IMG/VR virus record: IMGVR_UViG_3300023184_007092
Location: 1-48,399 of that record
Length of the DNA stretch: 48,399 nucleotides
Source: a virus
Strand: one strand, 5' to 3'
Every line of letters starts with the position of its first letter. The first letter of the stretch is position 1. The notes beneath the pieces were generated by a model. That model did not search any database, was not told where the DNA came from, and worked only from the letters and a program-made list of their open reading frames with translations. A program made the position numbers and the translations under genes. Below are positions 1 to 8,589 of this stretch, piece by piece.

Positions 1-648
1 ATTATAAGCATTGCTTTTATGAATAATTGCTCTTATCATAGACTCATCGGAAAATCCATTTAAACCAGTAGCATCCGGAACATTTGTAAGGGATTCCTTG
101 TGGTCAAAAACATTTAGATTCTTCCAGTCTTTCCACATAATAAAGACATCTTCAGAAAATTTATTTCCTACTAAAAAGCTTTCAATACTAGAGGAAGGAT
201 CAAACAGATAAGAGAATTCAATTCCATTACCGGTCATATTACTTATTGGGATTTTTCCTTCATCTGGGGTGTTATTATAAACCTCATTACCTACAAATAA
301 TATTTTACCATCCTCGTATTCTTTACTCAGATTAGTAACAAAATCCGACTGAAGTGGAATTGTATCTATATCTTCAATCATTGATACTTCGTTTTTAAAA
401 AAACAAGCTAATACGTGTCTACAGATCTTGGCTTGATTTGCTGAAGGTATCGAGGGATCTTTTGGAAAAATATAAACCTCACCAAAAGAACTTATTTTCT
501 TAAATATTGGATCTTCTAAATCCCTGTTAGTAACAAATGCTAAGGTAATCTTAGCATTTGGTAAAAATTTATTCCATGCTTTGGCTACTATTGGCCAAAA
601 ATTTAAAAAATCTGAATCGTCAGAGCTTACAATTATTCTATTAATCAT
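1..648 (-). CDS. Glycosyltransferase-like protein, partial (C-terminus off left edge)
   Basis: An uninterrupted reading frame on the minus strand starts with ATG at 648 (MINRIIVSSDD) and runs off the left edge, so the C-terminus is missing. Its N-terminus (VSSDDSDFLNFWPIVAKAWNK) resembles that of the gene at 9219-9956, and it has an acidic EDIDTIPLQSD motif matching SDMDMLPISGD there, so the two look like paralogues. A DxD-type motif in a Rossmann-like N-terminal half suggests a GT-A nucleotide-sugar transferase. The start overlaps the stop of the preceding WbqC-like gene by 8 nt (ATGATTAA), the same overlap used by two other genes in this cassette. Substrate cannot be told from sequence. Confidence 0.75.
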   Translation of the reverse strand, partial: MINRIIVSSDDSDFLNFWPIVAKAWNKFLPNAKITLAFVTNRDLEDPIFKKISSFGEVYIFPKDPSIPSANQAKICRHVLACFFKNEVSMIEDIDTIPLQSDFVTNLSKEYEDGKILFVGNEVYNNTPDEGKIPISNMTGNGIEFSYLFDPSSSIESFLVGNKFSEDVFIMWKDWKNLNVFDHKESLTNVPDATGLNGFSDESMIRAIIHKSNAYN

Positions 649-1201
649 TTAGTATATCTATTATAGGTTTATTAATCATGGTTTCGGTATTCTGGAAAAC
701 AACTTCTATCCCGTTTTTTTTAAATAAAGGAAGATCTAAATATTTTTTTCCAGATACACCAGAGATATATTGGGTTGCTCCGTTTTTTAAACATATATCA
801 ACAAGTCTTTCAGTAGATAAAAGATCCGTTGGATAATCTAATACAATTTCGGTTTTCATTTGAAGCATCTCCTTAATCTTGACTATAATACCAACATTAG
901 TTGAAGATAGGTTATCAGTAATACATGAATCAAATTCGTTAAGTAATTTCCTATATTTAGGTAGAGAATTTTTAATTCTTTCCCAGTCTTTCAATGGATT
1001 AAGATATGATTTAGTATTAATAGGATCTAGTCCTTTATTTACTGACATTGTATACCATTTGCAATCCTTATTAAACCTGTTTTGATAATTATTTTTTTCA
1101 AATTGACAATGTGTAAGTATAACAAATACATCTGCATCATTCATTTTTTGAAAAAAAGGATAATAAGGAAAAAAATTTGGCTGGTGTATGGATATTATCA
1201 T
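641..1201 (-). CDS. WbqC-like family protein
   Basis: 186 residues that open with the WbqC signature MIISIHQPNFFPYYPFFQKM, followed by ADVFVILTHCQFEKNNYQNR and, near the end, CLKNGATQYISGVSGKKYLD and FKKNGIEVVFQN; all are conserved WbqC-family blocks. WbqC proteins occur in O-antigen and polysaccharide loci of bacteria; their reaction is not well settled, though amino-sugar modification or transfer has been proposed. Full length looks close to a compact family member. It lies within the glycan cassette, 5 nt downstream of a methyltransferase and overlapping the next glycosyltransferase by 8 nt, which fits a role in making or attaching an unusual sugar. Confidence 0.85.
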   Translation of the reverse strand: MIISIHQPNFFPYYPFFQKMNDADVFVILTHCQFEKNNYQNRFNKDCKWYTMSVNKGLDPINTKSYLNPLKDWERIKNSLPKYRKLLNEFDSCITDNLSSTNVGIIVKIKEMLQMKTEIVLDYPTDLLSTERLVDICLKNGATQYISGVSGKKYLDLPLFKKNGIEVVFQNTETMINKPIIDILND

Positions 1202-1206
1202 GTTCT

Positions 1207-1692
1207 TTATTTAATGTATCCCCAGTAATCAGAGGTTTCATAAAAAACTATATCCTTATTCAATATTCTTGAAATCTCTATTGCTAATTTTTTTTCAGAC
1301 TCCCTATAGGTATCATGAAATATAAAGGACGAATTTTTATCAAAAAGATCTATATTTTTAATTAACCCGTTTCTATTTCCCTCGCCCGATGGACCATCAA
1401 CAAAAACTAATGAATAATCTTTTGGTAAAAAATCCTTAACCAATTCCCTATTATACCATATTCCATCATTTGGAGCATGTAAATAATTAACACCAGGAAA
1501 TATATTTACGTAATCTTTATTCTCGTCTATTGAATAGGTATCGTAATATAAAGAGAAAGCTTTGGTACTACAATATCCAGCCCCGAGTTCTACTATAGAA
1601 GATCCTTCAGTGATTTTTGATATTATAAATTCAAAAAGCTCTTTTTCTATTCCTGATCCTCCCCATTTATGGTCGTTTAATTCTATTTTCAT
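1207..1692 (-). CDS. SAM-dependent methyltransferase-like protein
   Basis: 161 residues with a class I methyltransferase fold start: SSIVELGAGYCSTKAF is motif I (GxGxxS-type), followed by an acidic strand end (YSIDEN) and a motif IV-like FVDGPSGEGN. The HD in SFIFHDTYR is also typical of small class I enzymes of the Methyltransf_24 kind. It overlaps the upstream methyltransferase by 4 nt (ATGA) and so is translationally coupled. The substrate is unknown; in this context an O- or N-methylation of a sugar is plausible. The protein is short, with little beyond the Rossmann core, so it may work with a partner. Confidence 0.7.
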   Translation of the reverse strand: MKIELNDHKWGGSGIEKELFEFIISKITEGSSIVELGAGYCSTKAFSLYYDTYSIDENKDYVNIFPGVNYLHAPNDGIWYNRELVKDFLPKDYSLVFVDGPSGEGNRNGLIKNIDLFDKNSSFIFHDTYRESEKKLAIEISRILNKDIVFYETSDYWGYIK

Positions 1693-2246
1693 TTGTTCAT
1701 ATAAATTGTAAAATCATTATCCAGATAATCATGTCTAACAGTAAAAGATCTGCTTGTAGGGTAAATCATAGAAACAACCTCCTGAATCTTAGCATATTTC
1801 ATTACTTTATCCCTGTTTCCCTTTGTACGATCAGAAAGAAAATTAAAAGCAGTACCTTTTTTAGATAGCTCGTACATTTTATCAATATGTAAACGAGTGT
1901 TCTTTGTCCATTTATTCTTGAAGCAAAAAATTCCAGATGCAAAAACCCAATCGTAGCTATCAGTTATAGAAAAAATATCGCAATTTAGAAAATTGGCATC
2001 ATTGTATTTCTTCTTAGCTTTGTCTATAGCGATTCCCCTTAGGTCTATACCAGTATAGTTATCTACATATTTAGACAAATCCCCATATCCACATCCTACG
2101 TCAAGAACACTATCACCCCTTTTATAACCTGGTATTTGTAAAAGTATTTCAAATCTTTTCTCCTGTGAAAACTTACTTCCCCATCCTAGTGATTTTACAT
2201 CACTAGACGATTCAAATTTATCTCTATAAATTTTATCTAAATTCAT
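1689..2246 (-). CDS. Class I SAM-dependent methyltransferase
   Basis: 185 residues. Motif I is VLDVGCGYGDLSKYV, the motif II acidic residue is in YTGIDLRGIAID, and NCDIFSITDSYDWVFASG matches motifs III-IV of Methyltransf_25-type enzymes. These are the SAM-binding parts; the acceptor-binding C-terminal region (FTVRHDYLDNDFTIYM) is not diagnostic. 4-nt overlaps with both neighbours place it firmly in the minus-strand glycan operon. Likely role: methyl transfer to a sugar or other small acceptor during glycan synthesis, inferred from context only. Confidence 0.85.
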   Translation of the reverse strand: MNLDKIYRDKFESSSDVKSLGWGSKFSQEKRFEILLQIPGYKRGDSVLDVGCGYGDLSKYVDNYTGIDLRGIAIDKAKKKYNDANFLNCDIFSITDSYDWVFASGIFCFKNKWTKNTRLHIDKMYELSKKGTAFNFLSDRTKGNRDKVMKYAKIQEVVSMIYPTSRSFTVRHDYLDNDFTIYMNK

Positions 2247-2800
2247 TTAAACCATTCAATAAATTGATCAAAATTAAATTCTCTAGCATGCAAATACCAT
2301 TTTTTGTGATTTGAATCAAAATTATTATATTCCATGCATAGCCACCCATCCTCAAATTTAATCAATTCAATTCCGTGCTCCTTACATATATCATCAGTAT
2401 CATTGTTCCATTTATTAAAAGGAGGTATGAATATTTTTGATTTTGCAAGACTTGAGCTTACCAAAATGCTCATCTCCTGAGCTTCTTTATTTAGAAGTCT
2501 GTGGTCTACGTGAACTAATCCATGTGAAGCCATTTTAGCTCTAGAATGAAGATCAGGTAAACCTGCTTTATCCACGTCATAAAATTTCCTATAATCTGAA
2601 TAAGCATTTAAGATCTTAGGAAATATCCTTTGCTTACCTATTTCAGTTTTTTCTGAGGACATATCGTTAACTAATGGAGAAACTCCCCATAATACTTCAC
2701 ATTCAGGAAATCTATCAAAAAGGAAGTCAGTCATAGAATTTATTAATTCCATATCTGCATTTATACAAACGTCATCAAATCTAAATATTATTTTTTCCAT
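2243..2800 (-). CDS. Polysaccharide deacetylase (NodB)-like protein
   Basis: 185 residues. FRFDDVC near residues 6-12 gives the NodB motif 1 Asp pair (D9, D10); ASHGLVHVDHR near 91-101 supplies the HxxxH metal ligands (H93, H97) and FIPPFNKWN near 124-132 matches motif 3 (usually RxPxG/Y, here PPFNKWN). The C-terminal WYLHAREF resembles the His motif 5. The enzyme would remove N- or O-acyl groups from a sugar. Similar short NodB-like proteins are common in polysaccharide loci. It overlaps the neighbouring genes by 4 and 13 nt. No signal peptide is seen, so it would act in the cytoplasm on a precursor. Confidence 0.8.
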   Translation of the reverse strand: MEKIIFRFDDVCINADMELINSMTDFLFDRFPECEVLWGVSPLVNDMSSEKTEIGKQRIFPKILNAYSDYRKFYDVDKAGLPDLHSRAKMASHGLVHVDHRLLNKEAQEMSILVSSSLAKSKIFIPPFNKWNNDTDDICKEHGIELIKFEDGWLCMEYNNFDSNHKKWYLHAREFNFDQFIEWFK

Positions 2801-3633
2801 AATTGATCAATCAGTTGTTTAACTCTTATTTTATATGTGTGGGATTTAGAAAGCTCGTATCCGGAATCACCTATTGTTTTTAAAATAGAAGGATTTTCTT
2901 TTACGTCTTTTAATATCCTCCTAATGTCTTCTATACTATTATAGATTAAACAGTTTTTTTCGTTTATAAATCCAAGGCTTTCATAAACATCGTTATTGCT
3001 AGTTAGAAGAACAGTTCCAGTTCCTATTGTTTCAAAGTTTCTATAGTTTATATCATTTAACATGTTCTTGTTAAAATGTATTCCATATTCATTAATAGCT
3101 CTAACCATAGATTCTCCTATAACAAATATATCTTGCTTCATGCTGAATTCGGAAGTAATCGTATCTATAAGATCTTTTCTGTTAACATAATTACCACAGA
3201 ATCCTATGAAGTGTTTTTTATCTACGTTCATATTTTTAACTAGATCATCATCAAAACAATTAGGAAACCATATATGATAATTCTTCCTTACAAAATCTTT
3301 GGTAGAGTGTAACAAGAAATTATATCTACCAGAAGAGAATGTATTTTCGTATATTTCTTCGCCTCTACAATGAGCATCTATACTCCAAAGCAATTTAATA
3401 GGTTTATTGAATTCAGATAAATTAGGTACCCATCCGATAGAATCATAATTCTCTATATTCATTATTAGATCATAGGAATTCCAATCCGGGGTATTATTAT
3501 AATTTGAATGTCCCAATCCCCATACATCACACCAATGGCCATTATTTATAAATGCTCTTTGAAGGCTTAAGCATTCTCTAAAATTTTTATTCTCCTCGTG
3601 CCTTCCCGCTTCTTGTATAATAATAACTCTCAC
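2788..3633 (-). CDS. CgeB-like glycosyltransferase
   Basis: 281 residues starting at a GTG codon (3633) within a GTGA overlap with the upstream gene. The C-terminal part NYRNFETIGTGTVLLTSNN, YESLGFINEKNCLIYNSIEDIRRIL and HTYKIRVKQLIDQL follows the CgeB/Glyco_trans_1-like pattern (conserved E of the GT-B C-terminal domain, then a spaced Arg near the end). The N-terminal half has LLWSIDAHCRG and HSTKDFVRKN, like other proteins of this family. It probably transfers a sugar from a nucleotide donor. Position between a deacetylase and another transferase supports a place in one glycan pathway. Confidence 0.8.
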   Translation of the reverse strand: MRVIIIQEAGRHEENKNFRECLSLQRAFINNGHWCDVWGLGHSNYNNTPDWNSYDLIMNIENYDSIGWVPNLSEFNKPIKLLWSIDAHCRGEEIYENTFSSGRYNFLLHSTKDFVRKNYHIWFPNCFDDDLVKNMNVDKKHFIGFCGNYVNRKDLIDTITSEFSMKQDIFVIGESMVRAINEYGIHFNKNMLNDINYRNFETIGTGTVLLTSNNDVYESLGFINEKNCLIYNSIEDIRRILKDVKENPSILKTIGDSGYELSKSHTYKIRVKQLIDQLWKK

Positions 3634-4301
3634 GATCCTTGTAAATATTTTCTAAGTATATCGGAATTTTCCTTAACTGGCTGATCCTCGTCATTGTATT
3701 GTTGACCAATAAAATCGTCAAAATCACATCTTTCCTTTGGAAATTTTAATCCGCCAAAAAATTCATCATGTATCATACAATTATTATTAACCCTTGGCCA
3801 TATTTGCTCTCTAAGATACCTTTGATCCTCCTGATATTCATCTTGGTAAGTACTGATAATTTCAAGACTAAGTGGATCCCCTAGATCTATCATTTTATTT
3901 TTAACTCCCCACATACCTCCAAGTATTTCAGTATTATGATAAGGATGATCTCTCATTATATGAAATGCCTTATCACTTCCAATCCATTGATTTACTGCCA
4001 GTAATTCTCTTTCGGAAAGACGTGAATCGCAATCCCTTACAATTGTAACATCTATTGATTTATCAAAAGCAGGTATAAACCTCCAGAAGAGTCCTCTTTT
4101 CTCATCAGATGATTCTATCTCGATAACTCTAGCATTTGGATATGATTTTAATTTATCAACATGTTTTTTATTAGAATCTGATCTTATATAAAAAAAGCAT
4201 ATCCATTCAGGATACAACTGTAAAGCTAATTCGCAATTTCTAAAAGCACCTATAAAGTATCTCTCGTGTTCTCCCCAAAGAGAAAAAGATATTATTTTCA
4301 T
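3630..4301 (-). CDS. Putative glycosyltransferase (GT-A like)
   Basis: 223 residues beginning MKIISFSLWGEHERYFIGAFRN, which resembles a family of uncharacterised proteins in capsule and LPS loci. TIVRDCDSRLSERE gives a DxD-like triad after a beta strand, and AFHIMRDHPYH followed by ILGGMWGVKN looks like the acceptor side of a GT-A enzyme. The DxD would bind a divalent metal and nucleotide sugar. Product and donor are unknown. It follows the FkbM-like gene by 1 nt and overlaps the CgeB-like gene by 4 nt. Confidence 0.65.
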   Translation of the reverse strand: MKIISFSLWGEHERYFIGAFRNCELALQLYPEWICFFYIRSDSNKKHVDKLKSYPNARVIEIESSDEKRGLFWRFIPAFDKSIDVTIVRDCDSRLSERELLAVNQWIGSDKAFHIMRDHPYHNTEILGGMWGVKNKMIDLGDPLSLEIISTYQDEYQEDQRYLREQIWPRVNNNCMIHDEFFGGLKFPKERCDFDDFIGQQYNDEDQPVKENSDILRKYLQGS

Positions 4302-4302
4302 T

Positions 4303-4989
4303 TTAATATATTAAAAGCTCTCTTTCCTTTGTAGGCCATACTTTCATTACAGATATTTCTTCTAGATTATATTCGTAAAATTCAGAAGCCAATTCATTCT
4401 TACAAAATACTAGGTTTAACCCGTCAGTAAATCCTACTAATTTATATCCTTTCTTATCAGCTAATTTCTTATATGCACCAGCTGTAGCGCTATAGTAAGA
4501 GTCTAGTTGATGTATATGATCCTTATCGTACTTTATAGCTAAACTAGCTGTTGATGGATAATTAGAATTATATTCAACCATTACTACTTTTGGTGAATAA
4601 TTCTTTAATGATTCCCATACCCAAAGATCATTTCCGTCTATATCTATGGATACAAAATCAAAATCTTTTTTCAGTTTGGTAGGCTTTAAAATTTCGTCCA
4701 AGGTACTTCCTGACTCGCAGCTAATAAAGCTATCTAGGATTTGAATATTTTTATACCCCTTAATATTTTCTTTTATCCTATCAGAATATAATGGATCTCC
4801 TTCGATTAAAACACCACCCCATCCTTCTTCTCTCAATTTTCTAGTATTACAATATGACATTCCATCTGATGCTCCAAATTCGCAGAATTGTCCTTCTTTT
4901 ATTCCTAATGTTTGGAAGAGTTTTTCTAGTATACCATCTTCTCCAGATTGTGAGTATTTACTATTTCTGTATTCGTTAAGTCTTATCAT
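4303..4989 (-). CDS. FkbM-like SAM methyltransferase
   Basis: 228 residues. The opening SKYSQSGEDGILEKLFQTLG with GQFCEFGASDGMSYCNTRKL is a typical start of FkbM-related proteins; the E and G-rich loop are the SAM site. FDFVSIDIDGNDLWVWESL carries the IDIDG motif of the family and KVVMVEYNSNYPS matches the next conserved strand. FkbM relatives methylate hydroxyl groups in natural products and glycans. The protein is about the usual length for a complete domain. It sits between two glycosyltransferases, so an O-methyl sugar cap is a reasonable guess. Confidence 0.8.
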   Translation of the reverse strand: MIRLNEYRNSKYSQSGEDGILEKLFQTLGIKEGQFCEFGASDGMSYCNTRKLREEGWGGVLIEGDPLYSDRIKENIKGYKNIQILDSFISCESGSTLDEILKPTKLKKDFDFVSIDIDGNDLWVWESLKNYSPKVVMVEYNSNYPSTASLAIKYDKDHIHQLDSYYSATAGAYKKLADKKGYKLVGFTDGLNLVFCKNELASEFYEYNLEEISVMKVWPTKERELLIY

Positions 4990-4992
4990 AAA

Positions 4993-6234
4993 TTATTTTT
5001 TTGGTAATATAAAAATACATCCTCTCATATTTTGTTCTGAGTATGTATTATATTCAATCTCGTATCCATCAGATCCGTAAATTCCTTCTATTTTTTCTTT
5101 GATCCATTCCCATTCGTACACAATTCCTTGGTTTGGATATTCATCATATCCAAGATCTGGTCTTTCAGGAACCTTAAAATCATGTATAGCAAGAACTGGC
5201 TTTAATCCAGATTCTTTAATTCTGTCAAGTTCTTGTAAAACAGGATTAGCATACCAATGTGCATCTAAAAAAATTATAGAATTGCAATCTTTAGTCTCAT
5301 CTAAAAACTTACCTAAATAATCTGTACTACTACCAAGATAGCTATGGATATTGGGATAATCCGATATCTGTTGTTTAGCTACATCTAGATATCTCTGGTC
5401 GTATTCCACTGTATAGACATTTTCAAAATTTTCAGCTAACCATTTTGTAGTGTCCCCGTGATATGTTCCAGTTTCTATTGCGGATTTAATTTTATATTTT
5501 TTCTTAAAATCTAAAAACCTTTTTGCCAATTTTGCGTCTGTATTAAACGCTCTGATTTGTTCGCTCATTTTTGTTTTGTTTTTTTCTATATATTTTATTG
5601 CATCAGGCAATAGATGTTTAGCATGGAATCCGAAAGAATTATTTATTGTATGATCAGAATCTATAGATATTTCAACCGAAAACTTTTTTGCTAATTCTAC
5701 AGGAGCAATTTTTAGGTTAGCTACATTAACAGATTTTCTATTGGTCTCCAGTATATACTTATCCTCATTTTGCATAGTGGGGAAAAGCTTAGAGCTAAAT
5801 TCAAGAAACCTTTTGCTCCTTATACAGAATCCTCCGTTTCCTACCTGTGTTTCTTCTGTTGTATTACCAAGGCCAATTGGCCAAGGAGCTCCTATATAAT
5901 CATAATCCAAAAAAGAAGAATCCCAAAGATTATGATTTAATATGAACCCATCATCTTGAATAATCATACAAAAATCAGTACTAATATAAGGGTTTAGCCT
6001 TCTCATACAAAAATTAGAATACTCAGAAATACTATGTAGCTTTTCTATTTTTACTATCTCAACACCCGCAAAATCATAATCAATATGACTAAAAAATAAA
6101 GACTTTTTAAAATTAAATCGATTAAATATATGTGCAAAAATACTCCGATATAAAAGAGTCCTTTCTTTATTATAATCCCTACCGTCTATACAAACTAGGG
6201 TTACGTTATCTAAATTTATTTTTTGCTTACCCAT
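4993..6234 (-). CDS. Two-domain protein: DUF5672-like glycosyltransferase plus SAM methyltransferase
   Basis: 413 residues made of two parts. Residues 1 to about 215 resemble DUF5672: NLDNVTLVCIDGRDY, then FCMIIQDDGFILN (metal-binding-like DD), YDYIGAPWPIG and VGNGGFCIRSKRFLEF, all conserved in that family. Residues about 245-413 are a class I methyltransferase with SAIETGTYHGDTTKWLA as motif I, VYTVEYDQRYLD as motif II and SIIFLDAHWY as motif IV. One chain could add a sugar and methylate it. The start overlaps the upstream GT2-like gene by 19 nt. Confidence 0.8.
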   Translation of the reverse strand: MGKQKINLDNVTLVCIDGRDYNKERTLLYRSIFAHIFNRFNFKKSLFFSHIDYDFAGVEIVKIEKLHSISEYSNFCMRRLNPYISTDFCMIIQDDGFILNHNLWDSSFLDYDYIGAPWPIGLGNTTEETQVGNGGFCIRSKRFLEFSSKLFPTMQNEDKYILETNRKSVNVANLKIAPVELAKKFSVEISIDSDHTINNSFGFHAKHLLPDAIKYIEKNKTKMSEQIRAFNTDAKLAKRFLDFKKKYKIKSAIETGTYHGDTTKWLAENFENVYTVEYDQRYLDVAKQQISDYPNIHSYLGSSTDYLGKFLDETKDCNSIIFLDAHWYANPVLQELDRIKESGLKPVLAIHDFKVPERPDLGYDEYPNQGIVYEWEWIKEKIEGIYGSDGYEIEYNTYSEQNMRGCIFILPKK

Positions 6235-6938
6235 TCTATTATTTCATTAGGTATAATTCCTTTTATTATAGAATTGTCTATATCAAAATTATTAGCTAAT
6301 CTCAAAATAAAATTATCCATTCCCTTATAAAATGTTGATTGATTCTTATCATCTACTGAATCCCTGTCATGATGTAGTTTAGAGTAATGCAGATGATTGA
6401 ATGTAAATTTATTTCCATCAATCACGCATCCTAGTAAATGTGCAACACATGTTAATTCGGTATCGCAAAACATATGATTATAAGACGGATGATAGATGTA
6501 ATCAAAACTATCTAAATATTCTCTAGAAAATATAGGCATAGTTATAAGGATTTCCCCTATTCCATCAGATGTTTTAATCACATATTTTCCTTCCAAATTT
6601 TTAGAGAAATTAATAATATCCATATCCCAATCTAAAAAACAATCGGTGTCATCAGAAAATATTAAAATAAGATCACCGTCTATGTGAGATTTTCCTGCAT
6701 TTATTGCATTTACTGTGCATCTATTATCATTTACTATTATAGATAGTTCTGTATTATATTCCTCAGAAATAGGGATAAGTAAAGAATGGTATTGCTCTAC
6801 TGTAGGATCATCTGAATCAATTGATATTATAGTTTTTATTAACGATGGATTTTTTGAATTCTTCATCCATTTTTTAAAAACCTTTGCCATTCTTACAGGT
6901 CTTTGTCTGGAAGCAGCTATTAAATTTATTTTTTTCAT
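6216..6938 (-). CDS. Glycosyltransferase family 2-like protein
   Basis: 240 residues. The N-terminal KINLIAASRQRPVRMAKVFKKW, a strand ending in IISIDSDDP, then AINAGKSHIDGDLILIFSDDTDCFLDWD form a GT2-like GT-A layout: the second acidic set (SDDTD) is the DxD equivalent that holds metal and nucleotide sugar. The SRxRP opening is typical of phage and LPS-locus relatives. It overlaps the fucosyltransferase-like gene upstream by 4 nt (ATGA). Donor and acceptor are not visible from sequence. Confidence 0.75.
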   Translation of the reverse strand: MKKINLIAASRQRPVRMAKVFKKWMKNSKNPSLIKTIISIDSDDPTVEQYHSLLIPISEEYNTELSIIVNDNRCTVNAINAGKSHIDGDLILIFSDDTDCFLDWDMDIINFSKNLEGKYVIKTSDGIGEILITMPIFSREYLDSFDYIYHPSYNHMFCDTELTCVAHLLGCVIDGNKFTFNHLHYSKLHHDRDSVDDKNQSTFYKGMDNFILRLANNFDIDNSIIKGIIPNEIIEWVSKK

Positions 6939-7780
6939 ATATTTTTTATCTTGTCAAAAAGAAGTGAATCTGACGAAATTTGGTTTTTTACTCTTTCTAA
7001 GTTATCCTTTATCGAATCAATCTTTGATTCATATAATTCCCTAGTCAATTTGCTAAAATCAAATCCCTCTTCCCATTTAATAATACCGTCTGGATTAAAG
7101 TCCTCAAATATTTTATCAGTGCCCCAATAAATTGGAATTGTTCCAAGTGCAAAACAGTCGGTAATTTTTTCGGTATAGTACTTGTCTATTTTAGCATTTT
7201 CAAATACAATAGAAAACATATAGTTAGATAAAGCATCTTCTTTAGACCTCCACCAATCCCTGTTTGGCCCTAATCCCTCTCCTATACGTAAACTACCAGA
7301 AGCACCGCCAAAAAGATCAAAATTAGTTCTATGTTTTTCTGCAACATCTAATCTTATTTTATGCCCACTGGTCATACTTTTAGAACTACAGATCATAGAG
7401 CAAATCCTAGTTTTATCTGGTATTCTAAATTTTTCTTTAGGTGTCCACGGAAGATTTGATCCTGGGGGATTAAACATAAAGAAATCAGAATCCCATGAGA
7501 TTATTTCATAATCAGATGTGAATATCTTTACAAACTTTCTTTTAAGCAACTGGATATTGTTTTTGATATATTCTTTTAAAGAAGGAAGGATTTCACTAGA
7601 TTCGCAAAACCATCCAAAGCTTCTTTCTTGTGATAATAGATTAAATGACATTATCTGGTTGTCTATAACAACATTAGCTATTCCCTCACTTCTCGACCAT
7701 TCAAAATTCTCTGGTTTAAAATTAGAGCAAGAGGAATACTCTATTGGGAATGGCGCCCAATTGGTTTTTAGTTTGTTCAT
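6935..7780 (-). CDS. GT10 (alpha-1,3-fucosyltransferase) family protein
   Basis: 281 residues. The C-terminal block is diagnostic for GT10: YMFSIVFENAKIDKYYTEKI followed by DCFALGTIPIYWGTD and FNPDGIIKW. The Glu of FEN and the Lys of TEKI are the donor-binding residues in known family members. Upstream, RICSMICSSKSMTSGHKIRLDV matches the segment before that domain (S.R...R in relatives). GT10 enzymes transfer fucose from GDP-fucose; whether this one uses GDP-fucose is not shown. No GDP-fucose synthesis genes are in view, so the donor would come from the host or another region. Confidence 0.9.
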   Translation of the reverse strand: MNKLKTNWAPFPIEYSSCSNFKPENFEWSRSEGIANVVIDNQIMSFNLLSQERSFGWFCESSEILPSLKEYIKNNIQLLKRKFVKIFTSDYEIISWDSDFFMFNPPGSNLPWTPKEKFRIPDKTRICSMICSSKSMTSGHKIRLDVAEKHRTNFDLFGGASGSLRIGEGLGPNRDWWRSKEDALSNYMFSIVFENAKIDKYYTEKITDCFALGTIPIYWGTDKIFEDFNPDGIIKWEEGFDFSKLTRELYESKIDSIKDNLERVKNQISSDSLLFDKIKNI

Positions 7781-8589
7781 ACTAAATTATAATTTGTTAC
7801 GTTTCCAGGAAAAGGCCTGTTCATATTTACTGCTCTCATTTTCAAAAGTATTTCCCTTTTATTTGGTACATCAGAATTTACATTTTCTAAATTCTCTCCT
7901 TTATGTAGATTAGAGCCACATAGATTTATTCTAACCCTATCCCTGTAATATGGTAAAATAGAATGCTTTAATGCGTCATGATCTAATTCGCATTCTCCCC
8001 TTTCTACTCTTCCTGTACAATGAGATTCCCATTGATTAACAATAAGATTTGTTACCTCAGTATTAGAAAAGTACACAGGGGAGGCAACAAAACAATCCAT
8101 TGAATTGCTATAAGAAACAAGTCCCAGGTCAAAGGATTTATTCTTATCGGTTAATTGACTAAGGTTTGTTTTTAAAAAAGTATCTCCATCGATCCAAAGG
8201 ACATTCTTTTTTGTGCTATTTAACATGGATTGAATAAAATAAGGTTTATAACAGCAGTTTTGGAAATAATTACGGTCACTTTCATAATGACAAAAAATGT
8301 AATCGTATCCTAGTGAATCTACTTTATTTACTAGCTCCGTGAATTTTTCGGAATAGAAATTAGAACCGATTGGATCAGAAACAAACGAAATAATTACATC
8401 ATCCTTTCCAGTTATTTTTTCCCATTTTTTTACAATTTTTCTTTCTCTTGAATTTTTAAATGGTTTAAATAATTCTTCACTCGCGTCTTTTTTATTTATT
8501 TGATTATTAATGACTGGTGTAGTTTGAGGTTGAACTTTGTCTAAATTTACTATTCTACTTCCTACTCTTTTTATTTTAAAGTTACTCAT
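7777..8589 (-). CDS. GT-A nucleotide-sugar transferase-like protein (paralogue 1 of 3)
   Basis: I place the start at the ATG at 8589 (MSNFKIKRVG), because it gives the same ATGAGTAA overlap with the upstream stop as the next gene; the longer frame from 8607 would begin with TTG. The core has YKPYFIQSMLNSTKKNVLWIDGDTFLK, where WIDGDT is a DxD motif. The same layout (KxxFI......WIDADT / YVDVDA) is seen in the genes at 8582-9226 and 9958-10581, so the three are paralogues. A Lys/Arg-rich N-terminal extension of about 60 residues precedes the domain. Donor is unknown. Confidence 0.7.
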   Translation of the reverse strand: MSNFKIKRVGSRIVNLDKVQPQTTPVINNQINKKDASEELFKPFKNSRERKIVKKWEKITGKDDVIISFVSDPIGSNFYSEKFTELVNKVDSLGYDYIFCHYESDRNYFQNCCYKPYFIQSMLNSTKKNVLWIDGDTFLKTNLSQLTDKNKSFDLGLVSYSNSMDCFVASPVYFSNTEVTNLIVNQWESHCTGRVERGECELDHDALKHSILPYYRDRVRINLCGSNLHKGENLENVNSDVPNKREILLKMRAVNMNRPFPGNVTNYNLV

